Source: Elymus sibiricus
Lineage: Eukaryota > Streptophyta > Magnoliopsida > Poales > Poaceae
Assembly: GCA_039707655.1 (NCBI GenBank)
Contig: CM077664.1
Coordinates: 195,852,195-195,916,194, forward strand
Direction: 5' to 3'
Length of the DNA: 64,000 bases
Positions within the stretch are counted from its first letter, which is position 1, and each line of letters starts with the position of its first letter. The position numbers were made by a program, and so were the translations under genes. Shown here piece by piece: positions 1-10,790 of this stretch. Under the pieces are notes generated by a model. It had not been told where the DNA came from and did not search any database. It saw only the letters and a program-made list of their open reading frames with translations.

Positions 1-705
1 TGATCATAAACCCACAATTCATCGGATCCCAACAAACACACCGCAAAAGAATATTACATCGGATAGAACTCCATGGAGATCATGGAGAACTTTGTATTGA
101 AGATCAAAGAGACAAAATAAGCCATCTAGCTACTAGCTATGGACCCGTAGGTCTGTGGTAAACTACTCACACATCATCGGAAGGGCAGCAAGGTTGATGT
201 AGAAGCCCTGCGTGATTGATGCCCCCTCCGGCAGATCGCGGGAAAAGGCCTCCAGATGGGATCGCAGAAGAACAGAAGCTTGCGGCGGTGAAAAAGTTAT
301 TTCGGGTGGCTCTCTGTTGGTTTTGGGATTTATGGGAATTTATAAAAGTGGAATTAGGTCAAACGGAGCTGCGTGGGACCCATGAGCTCAGGTGACGCCC
401 CCAAGGGGCGCGCTAGATGAGCTCGTGGCTCTCCCGTAGGGCTTCTGGCCTCCTCCCGAACATTCTAGGGTCCCTTCTGGTCCAGAAAAAATCATCGTAA
501 AGTTTTATTCTATTTGGACTTCGTTTGGTACTGATTTCCTAAAAAACAAAAACAGGCAAAAAATAGCAACTGGCACTGGCACTGAGTTAATAGGTTAGTT
601 CCCAAAAATGATATAAAATTGCATATAAAGCATATAAAGTATGCAAGATTGATAATATAATAGCATGAAACAATCAAAAATTATAGATACGTTGAAGACG
701 TATCA
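1..705 (-). repeat. 3' LTR of element A (cut by window edge)
   Basis: Reverse-complement LTR ending in ...GACGTATCA at 705, where the polypurine tract begins. The same sequence recurs at 14647-15732, 20869-22404, 53376-54910, 60116-61673 and, inverted, at 17939-19479. The part of the LTR left of base 1 is outside the window. Confidence 0.9.
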
Positions 706-3503
706 ACATCCCCAAGCTTAATTATTGCTCATCCTCGAGTAGGTAAATGATAAAAACAGAATTTTTAATGTTGAATGCTACCTAGCATGTTTATCATGTA
801 ATCTCTCTTATGGTCTAAGTATTGAGAAACGATGAAGTAATTAATATCAACATAGTAATATCCATGAATACAAGAACATAATCATTAAATTTTCAAAATA
901 TACGATGCTCAACGAATGTTAACCCTACTCATTGAATTATGTAAGCATGGCATGACTCCGCCTTCACCGCATATATATAAATCATGAGCACCCCGGTGTC
1001 AAACCAGGCAATTGTATCATACTTTTTAACACGCTTCAGCATTTTCAACTCCACTCAATACATGAGCGTGAGACATGGACATTAGCACTATAGGTGGAAT
1101 AGAAGGCGGTGGTAAAGGTATATAGGAGAAGTCAAAAAGGAAGAAAGGCTCGCATCCACTCGGTGGATCAATAAGCAATGGAGAAGCCCATCAATCGATA
1201 TCAATGCGAGGAGTAGGGATTGCCATGCAATGGATGCACTAAGAGCTATAAGTGTATGAAAGCTCAATGGAAACTAAGTGGGTGTGCATCCAACTTGCTT
1301 GTTCATGAAGACCTCGGGCATTTGAGGAAGCCCATCATCAGAATATACAAGCCAAGTTTTATAATGAAAAATTCCCACTAGTATATGAAAGTGATATCTC
1401 AGGAGACTCTCTATATGAAGAACATGTTGCTACTTTGAAGCACAAGTGTGGTAAAAGGATAGTAGCATTGTCCCTTCTCTCTTTTTCTCTCATTTTTTTA
1501 TTTAGAACGATCTCATGGACCTCATCCCCTCATTTTGGAGGACTCATCAGTATCCATCATTCGTTTCCTCACTGGGACAATGCTCTAATAATGATGATCA
1601 TCACACTTTTATTTACTTACAACTCTATATTACAACTCGATAACTGATACATGATGACTCTATATGAATGCCTCTGGCAGTGTACCAGGATGTGCAATGA
1701 TCTAGCGTAACATATCTAACAATGATGAACGGTAGCTTTACTACAAATATCATGTCAGCTCTATATGATCATGCAAAGCAATATGATGATGAACACACAT
1801 GTCATAAGACAGAACGGTGGAAGTTGCACGGCAATATATCTCGGAATGGCTATGGAAATGCCATGATAGGTAGGTATGGTGGTTGTTTTGAGAAATATAT
1901 AAGGAGGCTTATGTGTGATAGAGATTATCATATCACGGGGTTTGGATGCACTGGCGAAGTTTGCATCGACTCACGAGGCCAGAAAGGGCAATGCACGGTA
2001 CCAAAGAGGCTAGCAAAGTGCGGAAAGGTAGGAGTGCGTAATTGTCCACGAACTCACATTAGTCATAAAGAAATCATATACTTATCGTGAAAGTTTTATA
2101 AGCCCTCGAAGCAAAGTACTACTCGCATGCCCCTAGGGAGGAGGTTGATAGGAGTCAACCATCGCGCACCCCCGATTATGACAACACTCAAGGATTTCAA
2201 TCAGACATAAAAATGCTCAAACATCCCCACCATGCCATAACGGACACTTAAATGAGTAGTGCATAACAAGCTTTAATCTCGATATTTATACTAACCAATG
2301 ATCATGAACTAATACCCTTTCATATTACGACATCAATATAACTAGAACATACGTTTCATATTTAGTGATCTACATGAAAGTTTTTATTATACCACTCTTG
2401 AATCCTATCCTTTATGATCTAATCTCATAACTTGTGCACATTACCACTTCCTATTTAAGACTCTCAAAAATATTTAAGTGAAGCATGAGAGTGCAATCAT
2501 TTCTATAAACTATAACCACAGCCGTGCTCTAACAAGTATAAGTGAAGAAAAAGAGTAACTGCCTAGCTCAAAAGATATAAGTGAAGCATATAGAGTATTC
2601 TAACAAATCACAATAAATGTGTGTCCCCCTCAAAAGGTGTCTCCAGAAAACAATGATTGTGGCAAACTAAAAGCACAACAAAACTATAGCACAAGATGCT
2701 CCAAGTAAAACTCATATCATGTGATGAATAAAAATATAGCTCCAAATAAGTTACCGATAGATTGTAGACGAAAGAGGGGATGCCATCCGGGGCATCCCCA
2801 AGCATAGACGCTTGGGTCTTCCTTGAATATTACCTTGGGGTTCCTTGGGCATCCCCAAGCTTAGGGTCTTGCCGCTCCTTATTCCTTCATACATCGCGAT
2901 CTCACCCAAAACTTGAAAACTTCAGCACACAAAACTCAACAGAAACTTCGTGAGATCCGTTAGTATAATTAATCAATCATCCACTTTAGGTACTGTTATA
3001 AACTCATTCATAATTTTTCTTGCATAATACCTACTGTATTCTAACTTCTCCATGACTTATACCCCTCGATATAATCCATAGTTTCATTAAAACAAGCACA
3101 CTATGCAATAAAAAACAGAATCTGTCTAAAACAGAACAGTATGTAATGACGGAATATTTATCCATACTTATTTAACTCCAAAAACTCTGAAAAATTAGTA
3201 CAACGTACAAAATTTGTATCCAAATACTGTGTAAAATTTATATATTTTTCTGACGTTCCAGTAAGAAATGTAAAATCAAATACTGGACATAAAACTTTCT
3301 ATTTTCAAACAGCATCAATTATACTATCATTCAAATCATCCCAAAGGCATTACTTGGAACACACACACTAACTAAAAGATAAAAACACAATCATTACAGT
3401 GGAAATAATTGTGTGATCACACAAAAACAGGAAATGTTGGGTTGTATCCCAACAAGCTCTTCCTTTATAGCCATTAAGATGGGCTTTGAGATTTCAATGA
3501 TGC
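706..3503 (-). other. Non-coding 3' internal region of element A, with polypurine tract and internal PPT-like copies
   Basis: The tract at 706-721 reads AAGCTTGGGGATGT on the minus strand next to the 3' LTR and is the expected plus-strand priming site. No convincing coding frame is seen; short ORFs here are not conserved with element D. Two near-copies of the tract lie inside at 2792-2805 and 2849-2863. The first sits in a hairpin with 9-base arms (GGGGATGCC/GGCATCCCC). A short motif (TATAAGTGAAG) repeats near 2471, 2535 and 2573. The region is colinear with 54911-57820 of element D. Confidence 0.7.
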
Positions 3504-4235
3504 TCATGTCAAAGACAAGAATTGAAGCACAAAGAGAGCATCGTAAAACATGTGACAAACATATTTAAGTCTAACATACTTCCTATGCATAGGAATTTTA
3601 TAGGAAAACAAATTATCAAGACAAGCAATATCTAGCATATGCAAATAGGAAGAATGAAACATTAATAATTTAAACACTAAGAGAGGTAATTTAGTGACAT
3701 GAGGATTTTTATAACCATATTTGCCTCTCTTAAAATAATTACATGTAGGATCATAATCAAACTCAACAATATAACTACCATGCAAAACATTCTCTTTATG
3801 ATCCATATGCATGCAAATCTTATAATCTTCCAAGATAGTGGGATTAAAATCAACTAAAGTCATGATCTCTCCAAACCCACTTTTATCAAAAATTCCATGA
3901 GATTGATAATTCTCCAAAGTATTGGGATAATAATTACCTAAAGTTGACACTCTTCCGAACCCACTTTTAATAGTATTGCCAATTTTATCATCAATAATAG
4001 ATTCATCATGAGGCTCAGAATTCTCAAGATCACAAGAAACATCATGATTATCACCCCAATCATGATCATTACCACAATTGATGTTCATAGAATTTATACT
4101 AACAACATTACAATCATGCTTTTCATTCAATAAATGTATCCCAATATCATTTTCTTTTATCACTTCTTCATTATTAGCTATTGGTTTACAATAAGCAGCA
4201 AGTTTGAAAAGATTAGCAAGTGGATGAGTATCCAT
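3504..4235 (-). CDS. Uncharacterised 243-aa ORF of the non-autonomous Athila-like subfamily
   Basis: An intact 243-codon frame starting MDTHPLANLF, about 165 bases downstream of the primer-binding site, where gag normally starts. A second copy lies in element B (19674-20396), so it belongs to the family and is not a chance ORF. It is Asn/Asp-rich in the first half, with a conserved basic-aromatic C-terminus (PMHRKYVRLK). Two internal repeats (KSGFG...TL...L.NY near residues 90-110 and KSGFG...TL...L.DY near 118-138) resemble the region between gag and protease in element D. I infer that it is a remodelled gag-protease linker. I see no zinc knuckle, protease or enzyme motif, and the function is unknown. 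Confidence 0.6.
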   Translation of the reverse strand: MDTHPLANLFKLAAYCKPIANNEEVIKENDIGIHLLNEKHDCNVVSINSMNINCGNDHDWGDNHDVSCDLENSEPHDESIIDDKIGNTIKSGFGRVSTLGNYYPNTLENYQSHGIFDKSGFGEIMTLVDFNPTILEDYKICMHMDHKENVLHGSYIVEFDYDPTCNYFKRGKYGYKNPHVTKLPLLVFKLLMFHSSYLHMLDIACLDNLFSYKIPMHRKYVRLKYVCHMFYDALFVLQFLSLT

Positions 4236-4400
4236 AAGTCTTTATTTTTATTCTATTGAGTCACATGATTATTGCAAGCAAATAAGGTAAATAATTTTTT
4301 GTGTTTTTGATTTTTTTAATGAAACTAATAAAAGAAAATAAAAAGTAGATCAAGTAAATGATAATTTGCGTGAAGAGACCTGTATATATTTCATGATGTC

Positions 4401-4418
4401 TCCCAGGCAACGGCGCCA
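4401..4418 (-). other. Primer-binding site of element A
   Basis: On the minus strand this reads TGGCGCCGTTGCCTGGGA, 11 bases from the LTR edge at 4430. The same site occurs in B (19491) and D (60104), as expected for a tRNA-primed gypsy element. Confidence 0.8.
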
Positions 4419-4429
4419 GAAATTTTTTC

Positions 4430-4877
4430 TGCTACTTGTGAGCTGCATTGGGATTTTCCCCGAAGAGGAAGGGTGAAGCAATATAGTAGCGGATAGTATT
4501 TTAGTGATAAACAAGGTTATCGAACCAATAGGAGAACCAAGCAAATCCTAGTCTAGCAGTACCTACACACGAGAGCAAATACTTGCACCCAACGGGGGGA
4601 AGAGGGTTGTCAATCCCCTTGAACTCGTTACTTGCAAGGATTAAATCTGATAGTGATAGATATATAAATTGAAAAGTAAATTGAAATTAAAATAATTGCA
4701 GCAAAGTAATTTAGAGTTCTCTAATATAATTAAAGTAGACCCGGGGCCATAGCTTTCACTAGAGACTTATCTCTCGAAACATAGCATACGGTGGGTAAAC
4801 AAATTACTGTTGCGCAATTGATAGAAAAGCACATAGTTATGATGTTATTCATGGCAATGATCATGTATATAGGCATC
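4430..4877 (-). repeat. 5' LTR of element A, inner part
   Basis: Starts TGCTACTTGTGAG at the primer-site side and breaks off after ...ATAGGCATC, where element X begins. It resumes at 14642 with a repeated GCATC. Confidence 0.9.
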
Positions 4878-6454
4878 TGTAGGATCGAAAGTATGTCTAC
4901 AGGGGGGTGATTAGACTACTTGACCAAATAAAACCTAACCTTTTCCCAATTTTAGTTGTAGGCAGATTTTAGCAACAATACAAGTCAAGCATCACCCTAC
5001 ACATGCAATTCTAAGAGTAAAGCAGCGAAAAGTAAGCAATTGCATATGTATGTAAAGAAGGGGATCAGAGATTTCAAACGCAATGAAGACACGGTGGTTT
5101 TTGGCGTGGTTCCGATAAGTGGTGCTATCGTACGTCCACGTTGATGGAGACTTCAACCCACAAAGGGTAACGGCTGCGCGAGTCCACGAAGGGCTCCACC
5201 CACGAAGGGTCCACGAAGAAGCAACCTTGTTTATTCCACCATGGCTTACGTCCACGAAGGACTAGCCTCACTCGGGGTAGATCTTCACGAAGTAGACGAT
5301 CTCCTTGCCCTTACAAACTCTTGGTTCAACACCACATCATGTCGGAGGCTCCCAAGTGACACCTAACCAATCTAGGAGACACCACTCTCCAAAAGGTAAT
5401 AGACGGTGTGTTGTTGATGAACTCCTTGCTCTTGTGCTTCAAATGATAGTCTTCCCAGCACTCAAACAACTCCTCACAGATTTGGCTATGGTGGAAGAAG
5501 GATTTGAGTGGAAAGCAACTTGGGAAAGGCTAGAGATCAAGGTTCAAATGGTAGGAATGGAATATCTTGATCTCAACACATGAGTAGGTGGTTCTCTCTC
5601 AGAAAATGTATGGTGGAAGTGTAGGCACGTTGTGATGGCTCTCCTTACTGAGAAGGATGTGGTGGAGGGGTATATATAGCCTCCACACAAAATCCAACCG
5701 TTATACACTTTTGACCCAACTCAGTGGCACCGAAACAATGATCTCGGTAGCACCGAACTGTGTAAAAGATATGAACTTTAGGAATCTCGGTGGGACCGAT
5801 AGGAACAACTCGGATGGACCGAAGTGCAATGGCTAGGGCAATCCTCATCTCGGTGGCACCGATTGCATCAACTCAGTAGGACCGAAGTGAAGCAATAAGG
5901 TAACAGAGAGTTGGCAAGCCATCTCGGTGAGATCGATTTGCAAAACTTGGTGAGACCGAAGTGAGTGCAAACGATTACAGAGAGTTGGCAAGGCCATCTC
6001 GGTGGGACCGAGATCCATTTCGGTGGATCCGATTTGTTAGGGTTTTGGCAGTGGCTAAGTCCAGATGAACTCGGTGGGGCCGGATAGAGAAATTCGGTGG
6101 GGCCGAGTTGGAATGTAGGTTTTGGACATATTTGGGATTGAGAGAGTGGTTGAGGGTTTAGGAGTACTGTCACTAAGCACTTGAGCAAAAAGATCATTAA
6201 GCAACACCTCATCCCCTTTTAATAGTATTGGCTTTCCTATGGACTCAATGTGATCTTGGATCACTAAACCAAAAATGTAGGGTCTTGATCTTTAGCCAAT
6301 CCTTGTCCTTAGCATTTTGAGGGGTCCACATCTCTAGTCCATGCCATGCCAATCATTGAACATCCTGAAATCTTTAACTTGAATGGACATTAGTTCAATG
6401 AGATGTATGTTGTTATGAATTACCAAAACCACCAATGGAGCAAATGTGCTTTCA
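4878..6454 (-). repeat. 3' LTR of element X
   Basis: 1577 bases. A TATA-like TATATATAG lies near 5668-5677 (read on the minus strand). At least twelve copies of a TCGGTnnnACCGA-type palindrome lie between about 5710 and 6110. The polypurine tract (AAAAAAGGGGAG on the minus strand) adjoins at 6455-6470. Confidence 0.9.
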
Positions 6455-6978
6455 ATCTCCCCTTTTTTGGTAATTGATGACAACATATAGATCAAAGCTT
6501 CGACAAAAGATTAAATGAATGAAATACATCGCTTTGAGAAGTATGTGATAAGCAAGAGCTCCCCCTAAATTTGTGCATTATTAAAAATTTGCGTTTGAAT
6601 GCAAATGCACAATCGATTAGGCTCATGGGTCACTCTTCCATGTCACATATATCTTGGTGGAGCGCGCAAAATGATATGATTGAAATAGTAAGCATGCATC
6701 ACCAACATACGTAATTGATCATACAAGATAATGATAAGGATAAGCATTGATCATCACAATAAGCATAGTATGACCAATCACAAGCATAAATGATAGAGTA
6801 TCTCACAGGCACTGTAGCAAGCACACACATAACAGAGTAGCATCAAACAAGCAGTAGCAAAAGAACTCGAGCAAATCAAAGCAAATCACTCTCTCTCGAA
6901 GCCTATGATCTATACAGATTCTCCCCCTTTGGTAACAAGTACCAAAAAGTTCGAATAGGTATAGGACTAGTCGGCACT
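6455..6978 (-). other. 3' untranslated region and polypurine tract of element X
   Basis: The polypurine tract at 6455-6470 lies directly against the 3' LTR. The rest up to the stop of the second ORF is AT-rich and shows no coding frame or recognised motif. Confidence 0.7.
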
Positions 6979-9090
6979 CTAAGCACGGTCCTCCGAAGCT
7001 CCTGAAGGCGATCTCCTGCTGGCAGCTCCGGTGTGCGTAGATGGCGTTGAGAGAAGAGCGTCCGCGAAGACTTCGGCGGATGTTTGCTGGGCTGGTGGAG
7101 TGGAGACCTGAGGTGGCACTGTGGCAGCAGCAGCAGGTGCAGAGACTGTGGTCCGTGGATCCACAACTGGCACTGCAGCAGACCTGGCTGCCCTAGGCAC
7201 TGTCTGAAAACGCTCTGTGGTATGTCTGTCACCTCCACTGTCATCAGATGGGGCTGTCCTGACAGCATCAACATCACTCTGCAGCTTCTCCACTGTCGTC
7301 TGAATCTCTGTGACCTTGACATCCAAATCATGAAATTTAGTCTCGATAATCCGCTCTAGGCTAGCCTGGTGCTCGGTGAGGTTGGCCAGACTTCACTCAA
7401 TCCTCAGGGTGGCTTCAAGCAGATATGTCATTTGGTCAGACTTAGACTTTAGGTTTGCTATTGGAGCATTTGGAGCTGTTGCCTCCTGAGCTGCTTTTGC
7501 TTCTTTGGCTTTGCGGATCTTCTCTTGAGCTTGTACAGAAGTGGGATGCGAAGGATCCATCACTATGAAATTATCCTCAAACTCTGGATGCAATGGCAAA
7601 TGCTCTCGATCAAGAAGGTATGTGCTGGTTCCAACCTTGGAATTTATCAATAGCTGAATGTGTGGAGCATATCCGCACGATCTCTTCTGATCAGCTGCAG
7701 TCCTCTTGATAGTTTCTACTATCAGGCTCGTCACCTTGAATTTCTGAGGTGTATCAAACAAATGCAGCAAATTGATGGAGTGGCCACGAATCATTTTGTC
7801 ATCTCCTGACTTGGGTAACAAGGTGTACCGCAAGATTGTGTTCGTGGTGGCCAGTCCTGGTAGCAGATGCTTCACTGATCCAAGTTTATGAGTCTCAATG
7901 TCCTTCTCGGGAATTGATGTGTACATGTTCTTCATGGTGTTGTGATCCATCTTGAGCTTGGCATAGATATCTATGTCATCATCCTCTTCCTTGGGAGCAC
8001 CAAGAAGACTTGCCCACTCAGAGATGGTTGACTGGTACCTGATACCCTCCGTCATCCACACTATTCTGTCATCTGGATAGAAGTGAGCAGTAGAGTAGAA
8101 CTGCATGACCATCTCATCGTTCCACTTGGTCAACTTCTTTCTGACAAAGTCATCAACACCTGCAATCCTGAAGCTCTCATGGACATGGGAAAAATAATCT
8201 TCATTCTCATCAATGTATTCCCAATCCACCCATTTCATGTCGCTAACAATGGGCTTCTTGTCAAGCAATACTGTTTCATAGAAATCTTATTGTTCACGAG
8301 TGTGAAAGCGATAATCACATGCTGTCTTCCTCCTTATAGCAGAAGGATCAGACTGTCTCCACTAACGCAGTCCTTTATCCTTCCTCAGCATCATGTTCTC
8401 CGCAACTGGGTGTGCATTGTCATGGTCTGGAATCTTAGGCTTCAACTTTCTGAGCACTAGTGGCTCTTCATCAACATTTGCTTCAGGCACTGGGGCCTTG
8501 TTCTTTTCAGCAGCTGATATGTTCCTGGTGGATCTCTTTGGTGCTGACACCTTTGGCTTGGACTTGGGGGCAGCAGTCCTGATTGCATCAGACATAAGCT
8601 TCTGAGCTTTTGCAGGGGGTGCAGTGGCTGCTGGCTCCTCCTCCTCTTCCTCATCAATCATCATGGAGCGTCTGCCAATCACTCGGGCATGAGTTTTCCT
8701 TACTCTCTTCTTCTTTCCACCTGCAGCTGCCTCTGTGTCACTAGGCTCTTCAAGAGTGAATTGCATAGTCTGCTTAGGGACTTTCCTCACAGCAATCCTC
8801 TCTTTGGCAGATGTAGGCTTAGTGCTATACTCCTTAGCAAGCACCATTCTCTTCTTCTTAGTTGCTGCTGCACTAGCAACAAAATCTTCATCCTCACTGT
8901 CAGAGGTTTTATTTTTCCTTGTTCTGGTGGCTGACTTTGGAAGATCTGGAGAGTTCCTCTCTCCCTCATAGAAACTCTCATCAGGGCTTGACCCTTCACT
9001 AAGTTTTGCATGCTGTTCAGACCTGTTCTGACTGTCACTACCACTTGACATCTTGCTGAGCTGACCCTGTGAATAGATGGGTATGGGCAA
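6979..9090 (-). pseudogene. Second ORF of element X: charged N-terminus plus possible plant-transposon-protein domain
   Basis: One reading frame of about 700 codons runs from 9090 (or Met at 9051) to 6979 and is broken by in-frame stops at 8362-8364, about 8289-8291 and 7393-7395. The N-terminal 240 residues are Ser/Lys/Glu-rich with basic runs (GGKKKRVRK) and an acidic run (IDEEEEEE), like a nuclear-targeted disordered region. The middle (8268-7393) has a conserved globular stretch (MQFYSTAHFYPDDRIVWM..., SEWASLLGAP) that recalls the putative plant transposon protein domain found in extra ORFs of plant retrotransposons. The C-terminus is a short helical stretch followed by an Ala/Pro/Ser-rich tail. 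The frame sits where pol or an env-like gene would be in an autonomous SIRE element. The domain assignment is tentative. Confidence 0.55.
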
Positions 9091-10790
9091 AGTAGATGAG
9101 TCATCACAAAAAGCAGAAGTTTTTCATAAAATTTGAGTTCAACTTTTAGTTTCAAGTTTTCACAGTATGCATTTCGGATGGACCGAGTTGATCATCTCGG
9201 TGACACCGAAGCATACTACAGAAACCTTACACGCCATTTCGGTCAGACCGAGATGGGTTTCGGTGGCTCCGAGATGCTAGGGTTTCACTGAGACTTTACT
9301 TTCAGTCTCACCGATTCGTACAACTCGGTGGCACCGAGACGTACTAGTGCTATGACCAGAGGCCAAATCGGTGGGACCGAAAATTTCGAATCGGTCGGTC
9401 CGAGATGCATTCGGCGGAAACTTAAACCTAGAAATTTCGCTCGAATCTAATCTACGGAATTCTCCTGGTGGAATTAGCATTGCAATCGTGGCAAGAATCA
9501 TGGCATTCCTAACATGCATTGAATCGGAAAATGGAAGCACGAAAGGGATCGAATCTCACCCTAACTCGGTGGACACTCTCTACGGCGGCAACGGCGGGGC
9601 AGATTGCCGTTGACGGCAGCGGAATCCGGCGGCGAGAGCGCGCTGGAGATGATGGCGAAGTCCGAAGACGAAGGGCGACGACAGCAATGGGGTGCGGGAA
9701 CGAGTGGGGTCGAGAAATTTCAACCGTTCGGTCCGCGCGATATATATACCCGTACGCTGTCGGTGGCGCCAAGTTGAACAACTCGGTGGCACCGATATGT
9801 GTAACTGCACGCAGTTTAGCACATCGGTGGCTCCGAAATGGTTAAACTCGGTAGCACCGAGATGAAAAACCTAGATCAATCTAAGTGATTTCGGTTGGAC
9901 CGAGTTTGCGATAGTTGGTTCGGCCAAAATCATTTAGAAGGTTTTGGAGGTTCAGCCCTTTCAGGTCGGTGGCTCCGAGTGCTCCTCACCCGGAGGGTCC
10001 GAAAATGACTTGTTCAATTTTTGTGATGCAGCAAGAATAGAATTTGAGACAAGAAAGCATAGATAGCTAGAGAAGGTCCTTAGGCATTCTTGTACATCCA
10101 CTTGGCCAGAAAAAACAAGACAATCAAAACAACAAATGGATGTCCTCGAATGATAAAAACATGCAAACTAACATGCTCACACAATAAGATTGCAAATGAA
10201 ATATGTGTCAAACATGCACAACCAATTCTAGCATCTATCAAGCAATGGCGATGACTAGGTCATCTATATATGAGTATATTGACTTAGGAGCCAAATGAGA
10301 ACATTTGATCATAGGTCATACTCATCGTTTAAACACAAGTGGGGTTACCACTTTTACATAAAGCATTGATGTGTTCACACCATTAGAGTTGCTTTAGCTC
10401 AATTGTTTAGAGCAAAGCTCCCCCTAGATGTGATATCCCCCCTAAAAGGGATGAACTAACCTTGGGTTTTGTCGATGATGACTTCATGTAGATGTTGAAG
10501 ATGTGGATGCTCAATGTTGATGTAGACCATCAAGAGTTGGGAGCAATCCTTTGGAGTTTTGTGCTTTCAATACCTACATGGGTTAGTCCCACACAAGGAA
10601 CATACAAGGATATTTATAAACATAGAGTGAAATACACATATGATGATGTCCATGAATGCATTGAATACCTTGTCCCTTGCCTTACCAACAAGAGGGTTTG
10701 TGACTCCATGAACTAGTGCAAAATGTGGAAGTTGGTTGCACAAGTCCTTGCCATAAAGAATATGAGTGAAGTTTGTTGGCGGAGTCACCC
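9091..10790 (-). repeat. Spacer of element X rich in TCGGTnnnACCGA palindromes
   Basis: A 1.7 kb non-coding spacer between gag and the second ORF. About a dozen TCGGTnnnACCGA-like motifs occur at 9170-9400 and 9760-10000 (for example CTCGGTGGCACCGAG near 9323). They are the same type as those in the X LTRs, although the surrounding sequence is not LTR. The part from 10020 to 10790 is plain AT-rich sequence with no gene. Confidence 0.6.

Noticed and set aside
1435..2090. Small plus-strand ORFs in the A internal region (70 and 122 codons) and the 56418 counterpart
   Set aside because: Opposite to the element's strand and within non-coding 3' sequence. Partial similarity between A and D reflects shared DNA ancestry; the frames differ in length and carry different ends, so I did not call them genes.
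5868..6264. Small ORFs in the X LTRs, present in both copies
   Set aside because: They persist only because the LTRs are duplicates; the sequence is palindrome-rich LTR and frames show no domain.
9371..9845. Overlapping ORFs on both strands in the X spacer
   Set aside because: They lie in the palindromic motif region, where both strands read alike; no domain or conserved start.
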